Below are positions 7,976 through 16,239 of a DNA stretch of 51,074 nt, in pieces. Numbering within the stretch: position 1 is the first letter of the stretch; the number at the start of each line of letters is the position of its first letter. The notes beneath the pieces were generated by a model. The model was not told where the DNA came from. It made no database searches and saw only the letters and a program-made list of their open reading frames with translations. A program made the position numbers and the translations under genes. The stretch is from Opitutales bacterium (lineage in GTDB: Bacteria; Verrucomicrobiota; Verrucomicrobiia; Opitutales; UBA2987): assembly GCA_021772535.1 (NCBI GenBank), contig JAJFLV010000143.1, positions 1-51,074 of the forward strand. Reading direction: 5' to 3'.

Positions 7976-9178
7976 TTAGGAGATAGCCAGATTTAAGGTA
8001 GCGTGGGTGAGGACTTTGGTCCCGATGGCAAGGGCGGATTCATCGATGTCGAACTGGGGAGAATGGAGGTAGCGCGGCGGTTGACCGTGCAATCCGACGC
8101 CCAGCCTGAGCATGCAGCCGGGCGCATCGGCCAGGTAATTGCTGAAATCTTCTCCTCCCATGCTGGGGTGAGATATCCAGCGGACATTTTCCTTGCCCAC
8201 TATCGAGATGGCCGCTTTGCGGCACCGTCTCATTACTTCCCGATTATTGGTGACGCTCTCGATCATATAGGGAATGTGCATCTTGAATTTGGTCCCGGTG
8301 GCCTTGGTGATGCCATCTGCGATGTCCATCATTTTGTCCTTGATGAAGCGCGAGGTAATGTGATCAACCGTCCGGATAGTGCCGCGCAATTGCACATTTT
8401 CAGGAATGACGTTGGGATTTATGCCAGCCTGAAATACACCAAAAGATACTACCGCCGGTTCCTGTGCGTCCAGCATGCGGGGTATGGTGCTATAGACGGT
8501 ATTGACAAACTGCGCGGCGGCTCCGATCGGGTCGATAGTCTGATGCGGCCTGGCTCCATGACCTCCCTGGCCCGATACATGAATATCGAATTCTTCGCAT
8601 ATGGCAGTCAGCGCACCCTCCCGAACCCCAATGGAGCCAACCTTAAGGGAAGGATCGACATGTAAGGCGATAATAGCATCCACACCTTCCATGACACCGA
8701 AATCGATCATTTCATTGGCCCCAGTGGCGGATTCCTCCGCAGGCTGGAAAATAGCCCGCCATGTGATTGGTTGCTTGAAAAAGTCCTTGCATTTATGCAG
8801 GGCCAGGATGGCCCCCAGGAGCATGGCCGTATGGGCGTCGTGACCGCAGGCGTGCATCAGGTTGGCTTCGGTCGAGCGATAAATCACGGTTTTTTCATCC
8901 TGCAGACGCAAGGCATCGATGTCTGCCCGCAAGGCGATCCTCAGATCCCCTCCCTGTTCCTTAGAATCGACCGTCAATCCCCTTTTGGAGGAGACAATTT
9001 TTGGGCTCATTCCCCTTTCGCGCAACCATTGGGCCAAATAGGCAGTAGTTTTGAACTCATGCTCGCTGGCCTCCGGATTGGCGTGCAGGTAGCGCCTGAC
9101 CTCGCGTATATCGCCATCCAGGGACTCAATAATCTGGTCCAGCTTCCCGTTTATGCTCTGGCTGATCGAGGCTTCCAT
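7976..9178 (-). CDS. M20-family metallo-amidohydrolase (HipO/IAA-amino-acid hydrolase type)
   Basis: 400 residues from the ATG at 9178. An alternative TTG at 9214 would add 12 residues, and neither start has an ideal ribosome site. Metal-binding motifs are HACGHDAHTAMLLG, FQPAEESATGANEMI and the aspartate/histidine pair in ALHVDPSLKVG. The C-terminal PSMGGEDFSNYL is typical of M20D aminoacyl hydrolases, which hydrolyse N-acyl amino acids such as hippurate or N-acetyl-diaminopimelate. The central dimerisation domain is present. No signal peptide is seen. It is probably cotranscribed with the GCS2 ligase gene downstream. The exact substrate is not determinable. Confidence 0.85.
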   Translation of the reverse strand: MEASISQSINGKLDQIIESLDGDIREVRRYLHANPEASEHEFKTTAYLAQWLRERGMSPKIVSSKRGLTVDSKEQGGDLRIALRADIDALRLQDEKTVIYRSTEANLMHACGHDAHTAMLLGAILALHKCKDFFKQPITWRAIFQPAEESATGANEMIDFGVMEGVDAIIALHVDPSLKVGSIGVREGALTAICEEFDIHVSGQGGHGARPHQTIDPIGAAAQFVNTVYSTIPRMLDAQEPAVVSFGVFQAGINPNVIPENVQLRGTIRTVDHITSRFIKDKMMDIADGITKATGTKFKMHIPYMIESVTNNREVMRRCRKAAISIVGKENVRWISHPSMGGEDFSNYLADAPGCMLRLGVGLHGQPPRYLHSPQFDIDESALAIGTKVLTHATLNLAIS

Positions 9179-9277
9179 GGTTGGCGCTTTAAGTTGCTCA
9201 TGATTGCCCCTCAACTCCTAACAGGCAAGCAATCATTTTATTGCGGTCAAAGGAGGAGACACGGTTACGTCCGCTTC

Positions 9278-10006
9278 TCAGAGGGGGCGATGCAGACGAT
9301 GTTTACAAGCGGAAATCATCTTTTCATTGGCGGCTCGGGCATCCGGGGCAAAATTTGCGCTTACCAACAAAGGCAGGGGAAGTTTTTGATCCGACAGGCA
9401 CTGGACGATTTCCATTAAAAGAAGGTTCAGGAGGAGCGCACCGGTGAGAGTAGAGGTGGGGCCCGTACGCTTCGATTGGCCAGGGATTTCAATGGCCGCA
9501 TCGCCCGGTTCTCCGCCGTTGTCGAGAACGTAGTCAGCCACTTCAAAAAGCCTTTTTCCGTTGGGATGGCCGGAAGAAGCCTGCCGGGACATGGTCAAAC
9601 TGGTCAGCGCGACAACCCTCAACCCCAACGATTGGCACTTGAGGGAAACTTCGATGGGGCAGGGGTTTTTACCCGAATTGGAAATCACGATAACAGTCTC
9701 ACCGGCCCTCAGTTCGTAAATAGAGTGGTGTTTTTCCACCAGCCGCGTTCCGTAACCGGGCAATGTTTCCACCCAGCCGCCGGTCGGATCGACAATTGCG
9801 CTGACAGGCGCCAGCCCGCCGGCCCGGTGCACCAATTCTTTAGCCAGGATAGCGGAATGACCGCTCCCGAAGGTGTGCAGGATGCCCCCTTCAGCAATTG
9901 ATTGGCCGATAACTTTGCCCGCTTTTTGCAGGACTTCGCGGTTCTGGCTGAAAATGCTCTCATTGGCATTTTGGATCCAGTTGAAATATTGTTGAGTGAG
10001 TTTCAT
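9278..10006 (-). CDS. SIS-domain sugar-phosphate-binding protein (UPF0309-like)
   Basis: 242 residues from the ATG at 10006. The frame stays open much further upstream, but that part overlaps ilvA antisense-like and carries no domain, so it is not included. The SIS core is clear: ILHTFGSGHSAILAKELVHR, then VIVISNSGKNPCPIEVSLKC and RVVALTSL. The family binds phosphorylated sugars or amino sugars, and many members are isomerases or regulators. The arrangement fits UPF0309 proteins, which often sit in amino-sugar catabolism operons. No such partner genes occur here. It follows ilvA by 22 bases on the same strand. Confidence 0.8.
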   Translation of the reverse strand: MKLTQQYFNWIQNANESIFSQNREVLQKAGKVIGQSIAEGGILHTFGSGHSAILAKELVHRAGGLAPVSAIVDPTGGWVETLPGYGTRLVEKHHSIYELRAGETVIVISNSGKNPCPIEVSLKCQSLGLRVVALTSLTMSRQASSGHPNGKRLFEVADYVLDNGGEPGDAAIEIPGQSKRTGPTSTLTGALLLNLLLMEIVQCLSDQKLPLPLLVSANFAPDARAANEKMISACKHRLHRPL

Positions 10007-10028
10007 GGCTGATGGTGGAGTGTTAATT

Positions 10029-11555
10029 TTATAGGATACGATGGAGGACACTGGCGGAAATTTCCGTGTAGGATCGATAGGCCCCGGCAGCGTTGGCCAG
10101 GTGTTCCTTGAATAAAGCCTTTTGGTTTTCATCGGAAAACTCGAAACCCAGCAGCGATCTTCCCACCCGTTCGCCGGTGTGCCGATAGTTGAAGTAACAT
10201 AGATTGGCGAAGGGGCTGACCTCTTTGAGAAAATCATGCAGAGCGCCGGGGCGATCATGAAACTCCAGCTTAATGAAGAAAGGCAGGTGCATGAGGCCGC
10301 TGTCGTAATGAATAATGCCGAAATCGACATCCTCCTGCGCCGTAACGTCTTCATGAGGAATCCCAAACTCGTTCAGGCGGGTGTTGAGCAGTTTCATCTC
10401 CGCAGGCGAAACCTCGAATCCCAGCACCGGCCAGGCACGATCGGGGTGGCATTTGCCGTATTGAAATTCGACTATGTTGAGACCGTCAAATACGTTATCG
10501 AGCAGTCCGAACAAAGTACCTTGTTTTTCCTCGATCTCCAACCGCAGGTAATGCCGGCGGGCCGCTCCGATATCTGCCCGGCGCGCGATCCAGGCCAATT
10601 GTTCAAAATCCATGTTGGACCCGCACACTATGGAGATAACCTTTTTATTTTCCAGACTTTCCAGGTTTTTGATAATTCCAGCCAGACCCATGGCGCCAGC
10701 CGGCTCGGGCACACAGCGCTGTTTTTCCCATAGCAACTGAATTGCCGCGCACACCTCATCGTTGGTTACGGTTGTGTATTCATCGATCAATTCGCGGCAA
10801 AGGGCATAGGTCAGATCCCCGGCCGTCTTGACGGCTGTTCCGTCGCAAAACACATCTATATTATCGAGAGGCACCGGTTGCCCGGCTGTGATGGCGGCGC
10901 TCATACTAGCCTGATCCACTCCTTCGACTCCCACCAGGCGGATATCGGGATAAAAGGATTTCAGCCAACATCCGACAGCCGAGGCCAAACCACCACCGCC
11001 AATCTGGATAAAAGCCGCATCGAAGGGGCCTTGGCCCGACATGACAATTTCATCTGCTAACGTGCCCTGGCCGGCCATCACCTGCAAATCGTCAAAAGGG
11101 GGAATAAAAGCGCGGTTGAAGTTTTCCGCCTCTTCTCTGGCCGCCTGGCTGGCAACATCGTAGGTGTCGCCGCAAAGAATAACCTCCACGTATTCTCCGC
11201 CGTGGATGCGCACCGCTGCGATCTTTGTCCGGGGAGTTGTTTGGGGCATGAAAATTTTGGCCCGGACTCCCATTTGACGCGCTGCCAAAGCTATTCCCTG
11301 GGCATGATTGCCTGCCGAGGCGGTCACCACTCCCCTATCCAGCTCTTCAGGTCTGAGGAGAGCCATTTTGTTGTAAGCCCCGCGCCATTTGAAGGAATGA
11401 ATCGGTGACATATCTTCCCGTTTCAAAAAAACCTGCACAGCATGGGGGAGCTTGACGACCTCCAAAGGCGTTGGCTGCGACAGTTGGTAAACCCGCTGCC
11501 GGGCCATGAGGACTTCCCTCCTTAATTGTTCTACCAGTTCCCTAGATTGCGTCAT
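10029..11555 (-). CDS. ilvA: Threonine ammonia-lyase, biosynthetic
   Basis: 508 residues, the length of the regulated biosynthetic enzyme. It deaminates threonine to 2-oxobutanoate, the first step to isoleucine. The PLP lysine is Lys56 in PIHSFKWRGAYNKM. SAGNHAQGIALAA and the glycine loop IQIGGGGLASAVG are the cofactor-phosphate and substrate sites. The C-terminal 190 residues form two ACT-like regulatory domains (FGLLDNVFDGLNIVEFQYGK and the segment near FFIKLEFHDRPGALHDFL), so isoleucine/valine feedback control is expected. It heads a minus-strand run with the SIS-domain gene. It diverges from hppA across 333 bases. Confidence 0.95.
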   Translation of the reverse strand: MTQSRELVEQLRREVLMARQRVYQLSQPTPLEVVKLPHAVQVFLKREDMSPIHSFKWRGAYNKMALLRPEELDRGVVTASAGNHAQGIALAARQMGVRAKIFMPQTTPRTKIAAVRIHGGEYVEVILCGDTYDVASQAAREEAENFNRAFIPPFDDLQVMAGQGTLADEIVMSGQGPFDAAFIQIGGGGLASAVGCWLKSFYPDIRLVGVEGVDQASMSAAITAGQPVPLDNIDVFCDGTAVKTAGDLTYALCRELIDEYTTVTNDEVCAAIQLLWEKQRCVPEPAGAMGLAGIIKNLESLENKKVISIVCGSNMDFEQLAWIARRADIGAARRHYLRLEIEEKQGTLFGLLDNVFDGLNIVEFQYGKCHPDRAWPVLGFEVSPAEMKLLNTRLNEFGIPHEDVTAQEDVDFGIIHYDSGLMHLPFFIKLEFHDRPGALHDFLKEVSPFANLCYFNYRHTGERVGRSLLGFEFSDENQKALFKEHLANAAGAYRSYTEISASVLHRIL

Positions 11556-11888
11556 AAAAATCCCGAACGTGTTTCAATTCGCATCCGTAATTACACTGGT
11601 GGCAAACAATTTTCTGCAAAATATTTTCCAGGGATTAAAATAATCAGCCATTAGAGCCCTTTTCATCTCCATACGTCCTTGACACTGTTGAGGATAGTGT
11701 TTCCTTAACAGATTTTAGCGCCCGGAAATTCGGCTAACCGTTGGATGTTGGCAAATCTGAGTCAAACAGTTGAATTGTTTAAACTTTTCCAAGACGACCC
11801 GCTGATCCTGTTAATACCTTACGGTTTTCCGAGTTTTGCGCCTGTCAAAAATCACCACTAACATTGTTCTGAGAACACTTCATTAATC
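11556..11888. promoter_or_regulatory. Divergent ilvA/hppA intergenic region
   Basis: 333 bases without a credible open frame. It must contain promoters in both directions. A TTGACA hexamer near 11679 has no good -10 element at standard spacing. A 13-bp inverted repeat, TGTTCT-G-AGAACA (11865-11877), ends 11 bases before the hppA ATG and would lie in its 5' untranslated region or overlap its ribosome site. No riboswitch fold was recognised by eye. Confidence 0.45.
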
Positions 11889-14084
11889 ATGGAACCTATT
11901 TTTTGGATTGCACCGTTATCCGCAGTATTAACGCTCTGTTTTGCGGCCTTCTTTTTCCGCCAGATGAAAAAAGAAGACGCCGGAAACGACCGCATGAAGG
12001 AGATAGCCGCACATGTCACAGATGGCGCCCATGCCTATCTCCGGCAGCAATACAAGGTGGTGATCCTTGTATTCATACTGTTGCTGCTGGTATTTTTCTT
12101 TCTCGCCTTCGGTTTGGGAACCCATAGCCGGTGGGCGCCATTCGCCTTTATCACGGGTGGGTTTTTCTCCGGATTGGCCGGGTTTTTCGGCATGAAAACC
12201 GCCACTCACTCTGCCAGCAGAACGGCCCAGGCCGCCAGTGTATCGCTAGACCGCGGTTTGCGGGTGGCCTTTCGCAGCGGCGCTGTCATGGGTCTTTCCG
12301 TTGTGGGGTTGGGGCTCCTGGCCATTTGCCTCTGGTTTTACTGGCTTTCACTGCGATACCCAATTGACGGAGATAATGCTTCCGACAATATTTTGCGCAT
12401 CACGACGATTATGCTCTCCTTCGGAATGGGCGCTTCCCTGCAAGCACTCTTTGCCAGGGTGGGCGGCGGTATTTACACCAAGGCGGCGGACGTCGGGGCC
12501 GACCTCGTTGGCAAGGTCGAAGCCGGTATTCCCGAGGACGACCCGCGCAATCCGGCTGCTATCGCAGATAATGTGGGAGACTTCGTGGGAGACGTCGCCG
12601 GCATGGGGGCCGACCTGTATGAATCTTACTGCGGCTCCATCCTGGCCACCGCGGCATTGGGAGCAGCGGCCTTTTACGGGAACCCGGAAATGCAGGTCAT
12701 TGCCGTTATCGCGCCGATGATAATTGCGGGAATAGGCGCCATCCTGTCGGTTTTGGGCGTTTTCCTGGTGCGGGTTAAAAGAGGGGCCGACCAGAAAGCT
12801 CTCCTTCACGCCCTAGACCGGGGAATCAACACCTCCGCCATTCTTGTCGTAGTGGCATCCTTTTTCATCCTCAGAGGATTGGGCCTGGAAAACGCCCTCG
12901 GCATCTGGGGCGCGGTGGTGATCGGGTTGATAACCGGAATCGTGATCGGCAAAGCGACCGAGTATTACACCTCTCATGCCCATAAACCGACCCAGGTAAT
13001 TGCCGCCAGCGCCGCAACCGGTCCCGCCACGGTGATAATTTCCGGAATTTCCATCGGCATGTTATCCACGGCCGTGCCGGTAATTTCGGTCTGCACCGGC
13101 ATCATTCTGGCATTCAGTTTCGCCTCTGGTTTTGATTTCACCAATCTCTCCATGGGCCTTTACGGAATCGGCTTTGCCGCAGTGGGAATGCTCTCAACCC
13201 TTGGTATCACACTGGCAACCGATGCCTATGGTCCCATCGCCGACAATGCGGGGGGTAACGCCGAAATGAGTAAATTGCCCCCTGAAGTGAGGGAGAGAAC
13301 GGACGCGCTCGATGCCTTGGGCAATACCACAGCCGCCATTGGCAAAGGGTTTGCAATCGGCTCAGCCGCTTTAACGGCCCTTGCCCTACTGGCTTCTTAT
13401 ATCGAACAGCTCAAAGCCGGTGTAAAGGGAAGCGCGGCAAAAGTGGCTCTTTTTCAGGAAAAAATGGGTATGGATATTTCCGAAGCTTCCTTTGCCGACT
13501 ATATCGAATACTTCGGCATCAACCTGATGAATCCAATTGTGCTGGTGGGTGTGTTTACCGGATCTCTGATGGCTTTTCTATTTTGCGGATTCACCATGCA
13601 GGCTGTTGGCCGCGCGGCCGCCGCGATGGTGGAAGAGGTGCGCCGGCAATTCCGCGAAAACTCCGGCATTTTAGAAGGCACCGTGGTTCCAGACTATGCC
13701 CGCTGTGTGGCCATATCCACAATAGGGGCGCAAAAAGAAATGCTCATGCCCTCTTTACTGGCAGTGCTTACACCGGTCATTATGGGCCTTGTATTTGGTC
13801 CGGCCGGAGTGGTCGGCTTGCTCACTGGTGGACTTTGCTCGGGATTCGTCCTGGCGGTATTTATGGCCAACTCGGGCGGCGCCTGGGATAACGCCAAAAA
13901 ATTTGTGGAAGAGGGAAATATGGGCGGCAAGGGTTCCGAAGCACATAAGGCCACGGTAATTGGGGACACGGTGGGCGATCCCTTCAAGGATACCTCCGGA
14001 CCCAGTCTGAACATTCTGATCAAGCTCATGAGCATGGTTTCCATCGTTATGGCTGGAGTTACCGCTGCCTACAGCTTGCTATAA
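11889..14084 (+). CDS. hppA: Membrane-bound ion-pumping pyrophosphatase
   Basis: 731 residues with about 16 membrane helices. The enzyme couples hydrolysis of pyrophosphate to H+ or Na+ export. The three hallmark segments are intact: [20 protein letters not shown] with [20 protein letters not shown], then [17 protein letters not shown], and [14 protein letters not shown] with [17 protein letters not shown]. After GNTT comes Ala-Ala ([14 protein letters not shown]) rather than Lys-Ala. In this family that marks the K+-dependent class, which includes both H+ and Na+ pumps. Which ion is moved is not decided here. It stands alone, with a minus-strand gene converging 23 bases beyond its end. Confidence 0.95.
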   Translation: MEPIFWIAPLSAVLTLCFAAFFFRQMKKEDAGNDRMKEIAAHVTDGAHAYLRQQYKVVILVFILLLLVFFFLAFGLGTHSRWAPFAFITGGFFSGLAGFFGMKTATHSASRTAQAASVSLDRGLRVAFRSGAVMGLSVVGLGLLAICLWFYWLSLRYPIDGDNASDNILRITTIMLSFGMGASLQALFARVGGGIYTKAADVGADLVGKVEAGIPEDDPRNPAAIADNVGDFVGDVAGMGADLYESYCGSILATAALGAAAFYGNPEMQVIAVIAPMIIAGIGAILSVLGVFLVRVKRGADQKALLHALDRGINTSAILVVVASFFILRGLGLENALGIWGAVVIGLITGIVIGKATEYYTSHAHKPTQVIAASAATGPATVIISGISIGMLSTAVPVISVCTGIILAFSFASGFDFTNLSMGLYGIGFAAVGMLSTLGITLATDAYGPIADNAGGNAEMSKLPPEVRERTDALDALGNTTAAIGKGFAIGSAALTALALLASYIEQLKAGVKGSAAKVALFQEKMGMDISEASFADYIEYFGINLMNPIVLVGVFTGSLMAFLFCGFTMQAVGRAAAAMVEEVRRQFRENSGILEGTVVPDYARCVAISTIGAQKEMLMPSLLAVLTPVIMGLVFGPAGVVGLLTGGLCSGFVLAVFMANSGGAWDNAKKFVEEGNMGGKGSEAHKATVIGDTVGDPFKDTSGPSLNILIKLMSMVSIVMAGVTAAYSLL

Positions 14085-14107
14085 GTTCAGGCAATCATCC
14101 CGCCGAT

Positions 14108-14707
14108 TCAATCGGACGCCTTCTTTAGGCTCTTTTCAATTATGAAAAGAACGGGGGCCGGTTTGAACTGGTGATCTCGCGAATTTGTTTCACATTTCCA
14201 TCCTAACTTATTGGAGTCTGCCGAAGCACACCATTTCTTGATTGCTTCATACTCCTCCCCGCCTCCCGCATGTCCGATGTACGAAACGACGCTCAGAATT
14301 CCTCCCGGAGCCACCAAGGACAGAACAGAATTTAAGGCTTTGATGGTTTCGGCAGGCTTGGTGATGATACTTTTGTCGCCCCCTGGCAAATAGCCGAGGT
14401 TGAACATGACCGCTCGAATCCTGCCTTTCAATTCCCTGGGCAAATGATTGTCCATTGCAGCATGATTGGCCTGGATAAGCTCCACTCTTTTGTCCACCCC
14501 GTGTTCTTGCAGGAGCAAACGAGCCTTGGCCAACGCCGCTTCCTGAATATCGAATCCCCATACCTTTCCTCCGGGTCCGACGCATTGGGCTAGAAACAGG
14601 GTATCGCGACCATTGCCAACGGTTGCGTCGATGGCCCACTGACCTGCGCCGAGAACTCTGGAGACCTTTTCCTGGGCAAGTTTTACCGGATTAAACTCTT
14701 GGCCCAT
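14108..14707 (-). CDS. YtqB/MnmM-like class I methyltransferase
   Basis: 199 residues. Motif I is AIDATVGNGRDTLFLAQCVG, followed by FDIQEAALAKA and the segment RAVMFNLGYLPGGDKSIITK. That N-L-G-Y-L-P-G-x-D-K signature defines the YtqB family (Pfam rRNA_methylase). In Bacillus and Staphylococcus this family has been identified as MnmM, the tRNA wobble-uridine methyltransferase making mnm5s2U. The length matches. It is the downstream gene of a minus-strand pair with the small lipoprotein gene (19 bases apart). The assignment to MnmM rests on family motifs only. Confidence 0.8.
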   Translation of the reverse strand: MGQEFNPVKLAQEKVSRVLGAGQWAIDATVGNGRDTLFLAQCVGPGGKVWGFDIQEAALAKARLLLQEHGVDKRVELIQANHAAMDNHLPRELKGRIRAVMFNLGYLPGGDKSIITKPAETIKALNSVLSLVAPGGILSVVSYIGHAGGGEEYEAIKKWCASADSNKLGWKCETNSRDHQFKPAPVLFIIEKSLKKASD

Positions 14708-14726
14708 AAACCGGATTCCGGTTTAA

Positions 14727-15065
14727 TTACTCCGGTTGGAATTCCCAGCGCTTTTCTTCTTCGTTCCAGCGTTGCAGTGAATCGGGTTCGACGTATTCGT
14801 ATTGGCCGGTGGAAAGATTGAAGGCTCTCACGGTATCCTTATTCATCTCGCGCTTTTCTTCCTGGCGAACCTGTTCGTTGCTCTCCTTGATTTTTGCGAT
14901 ATATCCTTCGATTCCCGTTGTCTCTCCGGAAACAACCGAACCGAAGGGCGATTCCTGGACTCCGGTGGCAACCGGACGAAGAGGGGAATTATCCGGATTT
15001 TGGCAACCGGACCACACAAGGCTGGATATCGCCAAACAAGAAATGATCGTGAGTGTTCGCTTCAT
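14727..15065 (-). CDS. Small lipoprotein of unknown function
   Basis: 112 residues. The N-terminus MKRTLTIISCLAISSLVWSG is a signal peptide ending at a probable lipid-attachment Cys21. The residues before it (Val-Trp-Ser-Gly) are slightly off the usual lipobox. The mature part is charged and probably helical in the middle (KIKESNEQVRQEEKREMNKD) and ends with an acidic, Trp-containing tail (RWNEEEKRWEFQPE). No known domain is recognised. It lies between the dapF-like gene (upstream by transcription, 76 bases) and the MnmM-like gene on the same strand. Confidence 0.6.
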   Translation of the reverse strand: MKRTLTIISCLAISSLVWSGCQNPDNSPLRPVATGVQESPFGSVVSGETTGIEGYIAKIKESNEQVRQEEKREMNKDTVRAFNLSTGQYEYVEPDSLQRWNEEEKRWEFQPE

Positions 15066-15141
15066 CTTTAGAAAAAAATGACAGAATCCACAGGTTTCCG
15101 CAACCTCAATTGGCGCAATTTACGGGTAATAAGCATTTTTA

Positions 15142-15987
15142 TTAGGAAACACCCTTCAAGGCTTCCTCATCAAGATCAAATATGCCTACTTTGGTCGCTG
15201 GTCCTGCCATGGTGATGTCAAAGGAATCGCTGATGCGAATATCCAGTTTGCCTCCCGGCATGTGAACGGTTAAGGAAGAATCAACGGCATTCATTTTGCG
15301 GGCTACGGCTGCCGCGGCGCAACTGCTGCTGCCCGAAGCCAGGGTATAACCGGCTCCACGCTCCCATATTTCCAATTGGATATTAGCCCGGTCCATTATT
15401 TTGAGCAACTGGACGTTAGTCCGGTGAGGGAAAAGCGAATGCACTTCCAGAATCGGACCCACCTCATGAGCCAGCAGGCTGGATATTTCTTCCAGCGGAA
15501 GAACGCAATGCGGATTACCGATGGTGGCGGCATAAAACTTGTAATCACGGCCGTTAATTTCGATGGATTCTCCGAGGACCTCACGTTTTGGTCCGACAAC
15601 CGGAATTTTTTCGCTGTCAAAAGATACTTTTCCCATTTCCACCACTATTTCTCTTGCTCCCGGACCGACCTCGCATCTCACAATGCCCCCCGGCGTCGAG
15701 ATGGTGAATGGCTTTTCCGAGATCAGCTTGGTGTCCCACAGATAGCGGGAAAAAATGCGAAGGCCGTTACCACTTTTTTCCGCTTCACTGCCATCGGGGT
15801 TAAAGATGCGCAACCCGAAGTCAGCCTCATTGGTGGGCAAGGGACCCCATAAAATTCCATCAGAACCGAGACCCAGATTGCGATGGCAAACGCGCCGGAT
15901 TTCAGCCTCCGACAATTCTCGATTCGCATCCTCTGGATTTAATACCAGATAATCGTTGCCCAAAGCGTGGTATTTAAAAAATTTCAT
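15142..15987 (-). CDS. Diaminopimelate-epimerase-fold protein lacking both catalytic cysteines
   Basis: 281 residues from the ATG at 15987. A TTG 21 bases upstream is possible but leaves the typical F-x-K-Y-H-A-L-G-N-D start off the N-terminus. The DapF fold is clear: FKYHALGNDYLVL, LGLGSDGIL, FNPDGSEAE, IGNPHCVLPLEE and ERGAGYTLASG. DapF normally works with two cysteines, one in C-G-N-G and one in A-C-G-x-G. Here the first is Ser72 (EKSGNGLR, codon AGT at 15772-15774) and the second Ser218 (TLASGSSSCA, codon TCG at 15334-15336). Cys223 lies five residues further on. Classical two-cysteine epimerisation therefore looks impossible. It may be a variant epimerase, another isomerase, or inactive. 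Confidence 0.8.
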   Translation of the reverse strand: MKFFKYHALGNDYLVLNPEDANRELSEAEIRRVCHRNLGLGSDGILWGPLPTNEADFGLRIFNPDGSEAEKSGNGLRIFSRYLWDTKLISEKPFTISTPGGIVRCEVGPGAREIVVEMGKVSFDSEKIPVVGPKREVLGESIEINGRDYKFYAATIGNPHCVLPLEEISSLLAHEVGPILEVHSLFPHRTNVQLLKIMDRANIQLEIWERGAGYTLASGSSSCAAAAVARKMNAVDSSLTVHMPGGKLDIRISDSFDITMAGPATKVGIFDLDEEALKGVS

Positions 15988-16239
15988 CGAATTATTGATT
16001 GGTTCCAATTTCCTATGGCGAGATGGGAAAAGGCAATCCCTATCGTTTCAATTTCCTGCTCTGGAATGGACGAGAGCCAGCCGGTAGAATCTCTAGCGGC
16101 GGACGGGAAAAGGTGGGTTTTGGCGAATGTGACCAATTTTGAGAATTGTCCTATGCAACTTGAACCTTTCTCAAAATATTACTCTATAACATTTGAAATT
16201 TTTCCTTCCGTAAGGTAAGTTAGAAAATCCGTTGACACT

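Noticed and set aside
10007-10366. N-terminal extension of the SIS-domain protein into ilvA
   Set aside because: It overlaps the coding strand of ilvA in another frame, has the composition of a shadow frame, and precedes a natural start (MKLTQQYFNW).
11865-11877. LexA box before hppA
   Set aside because: The central spacer is three bases, not the four of TGTTC-N4-GAACA, and a pyrophosphatase is an unlikely SOS gene. It is listed only as an inverted repeat.
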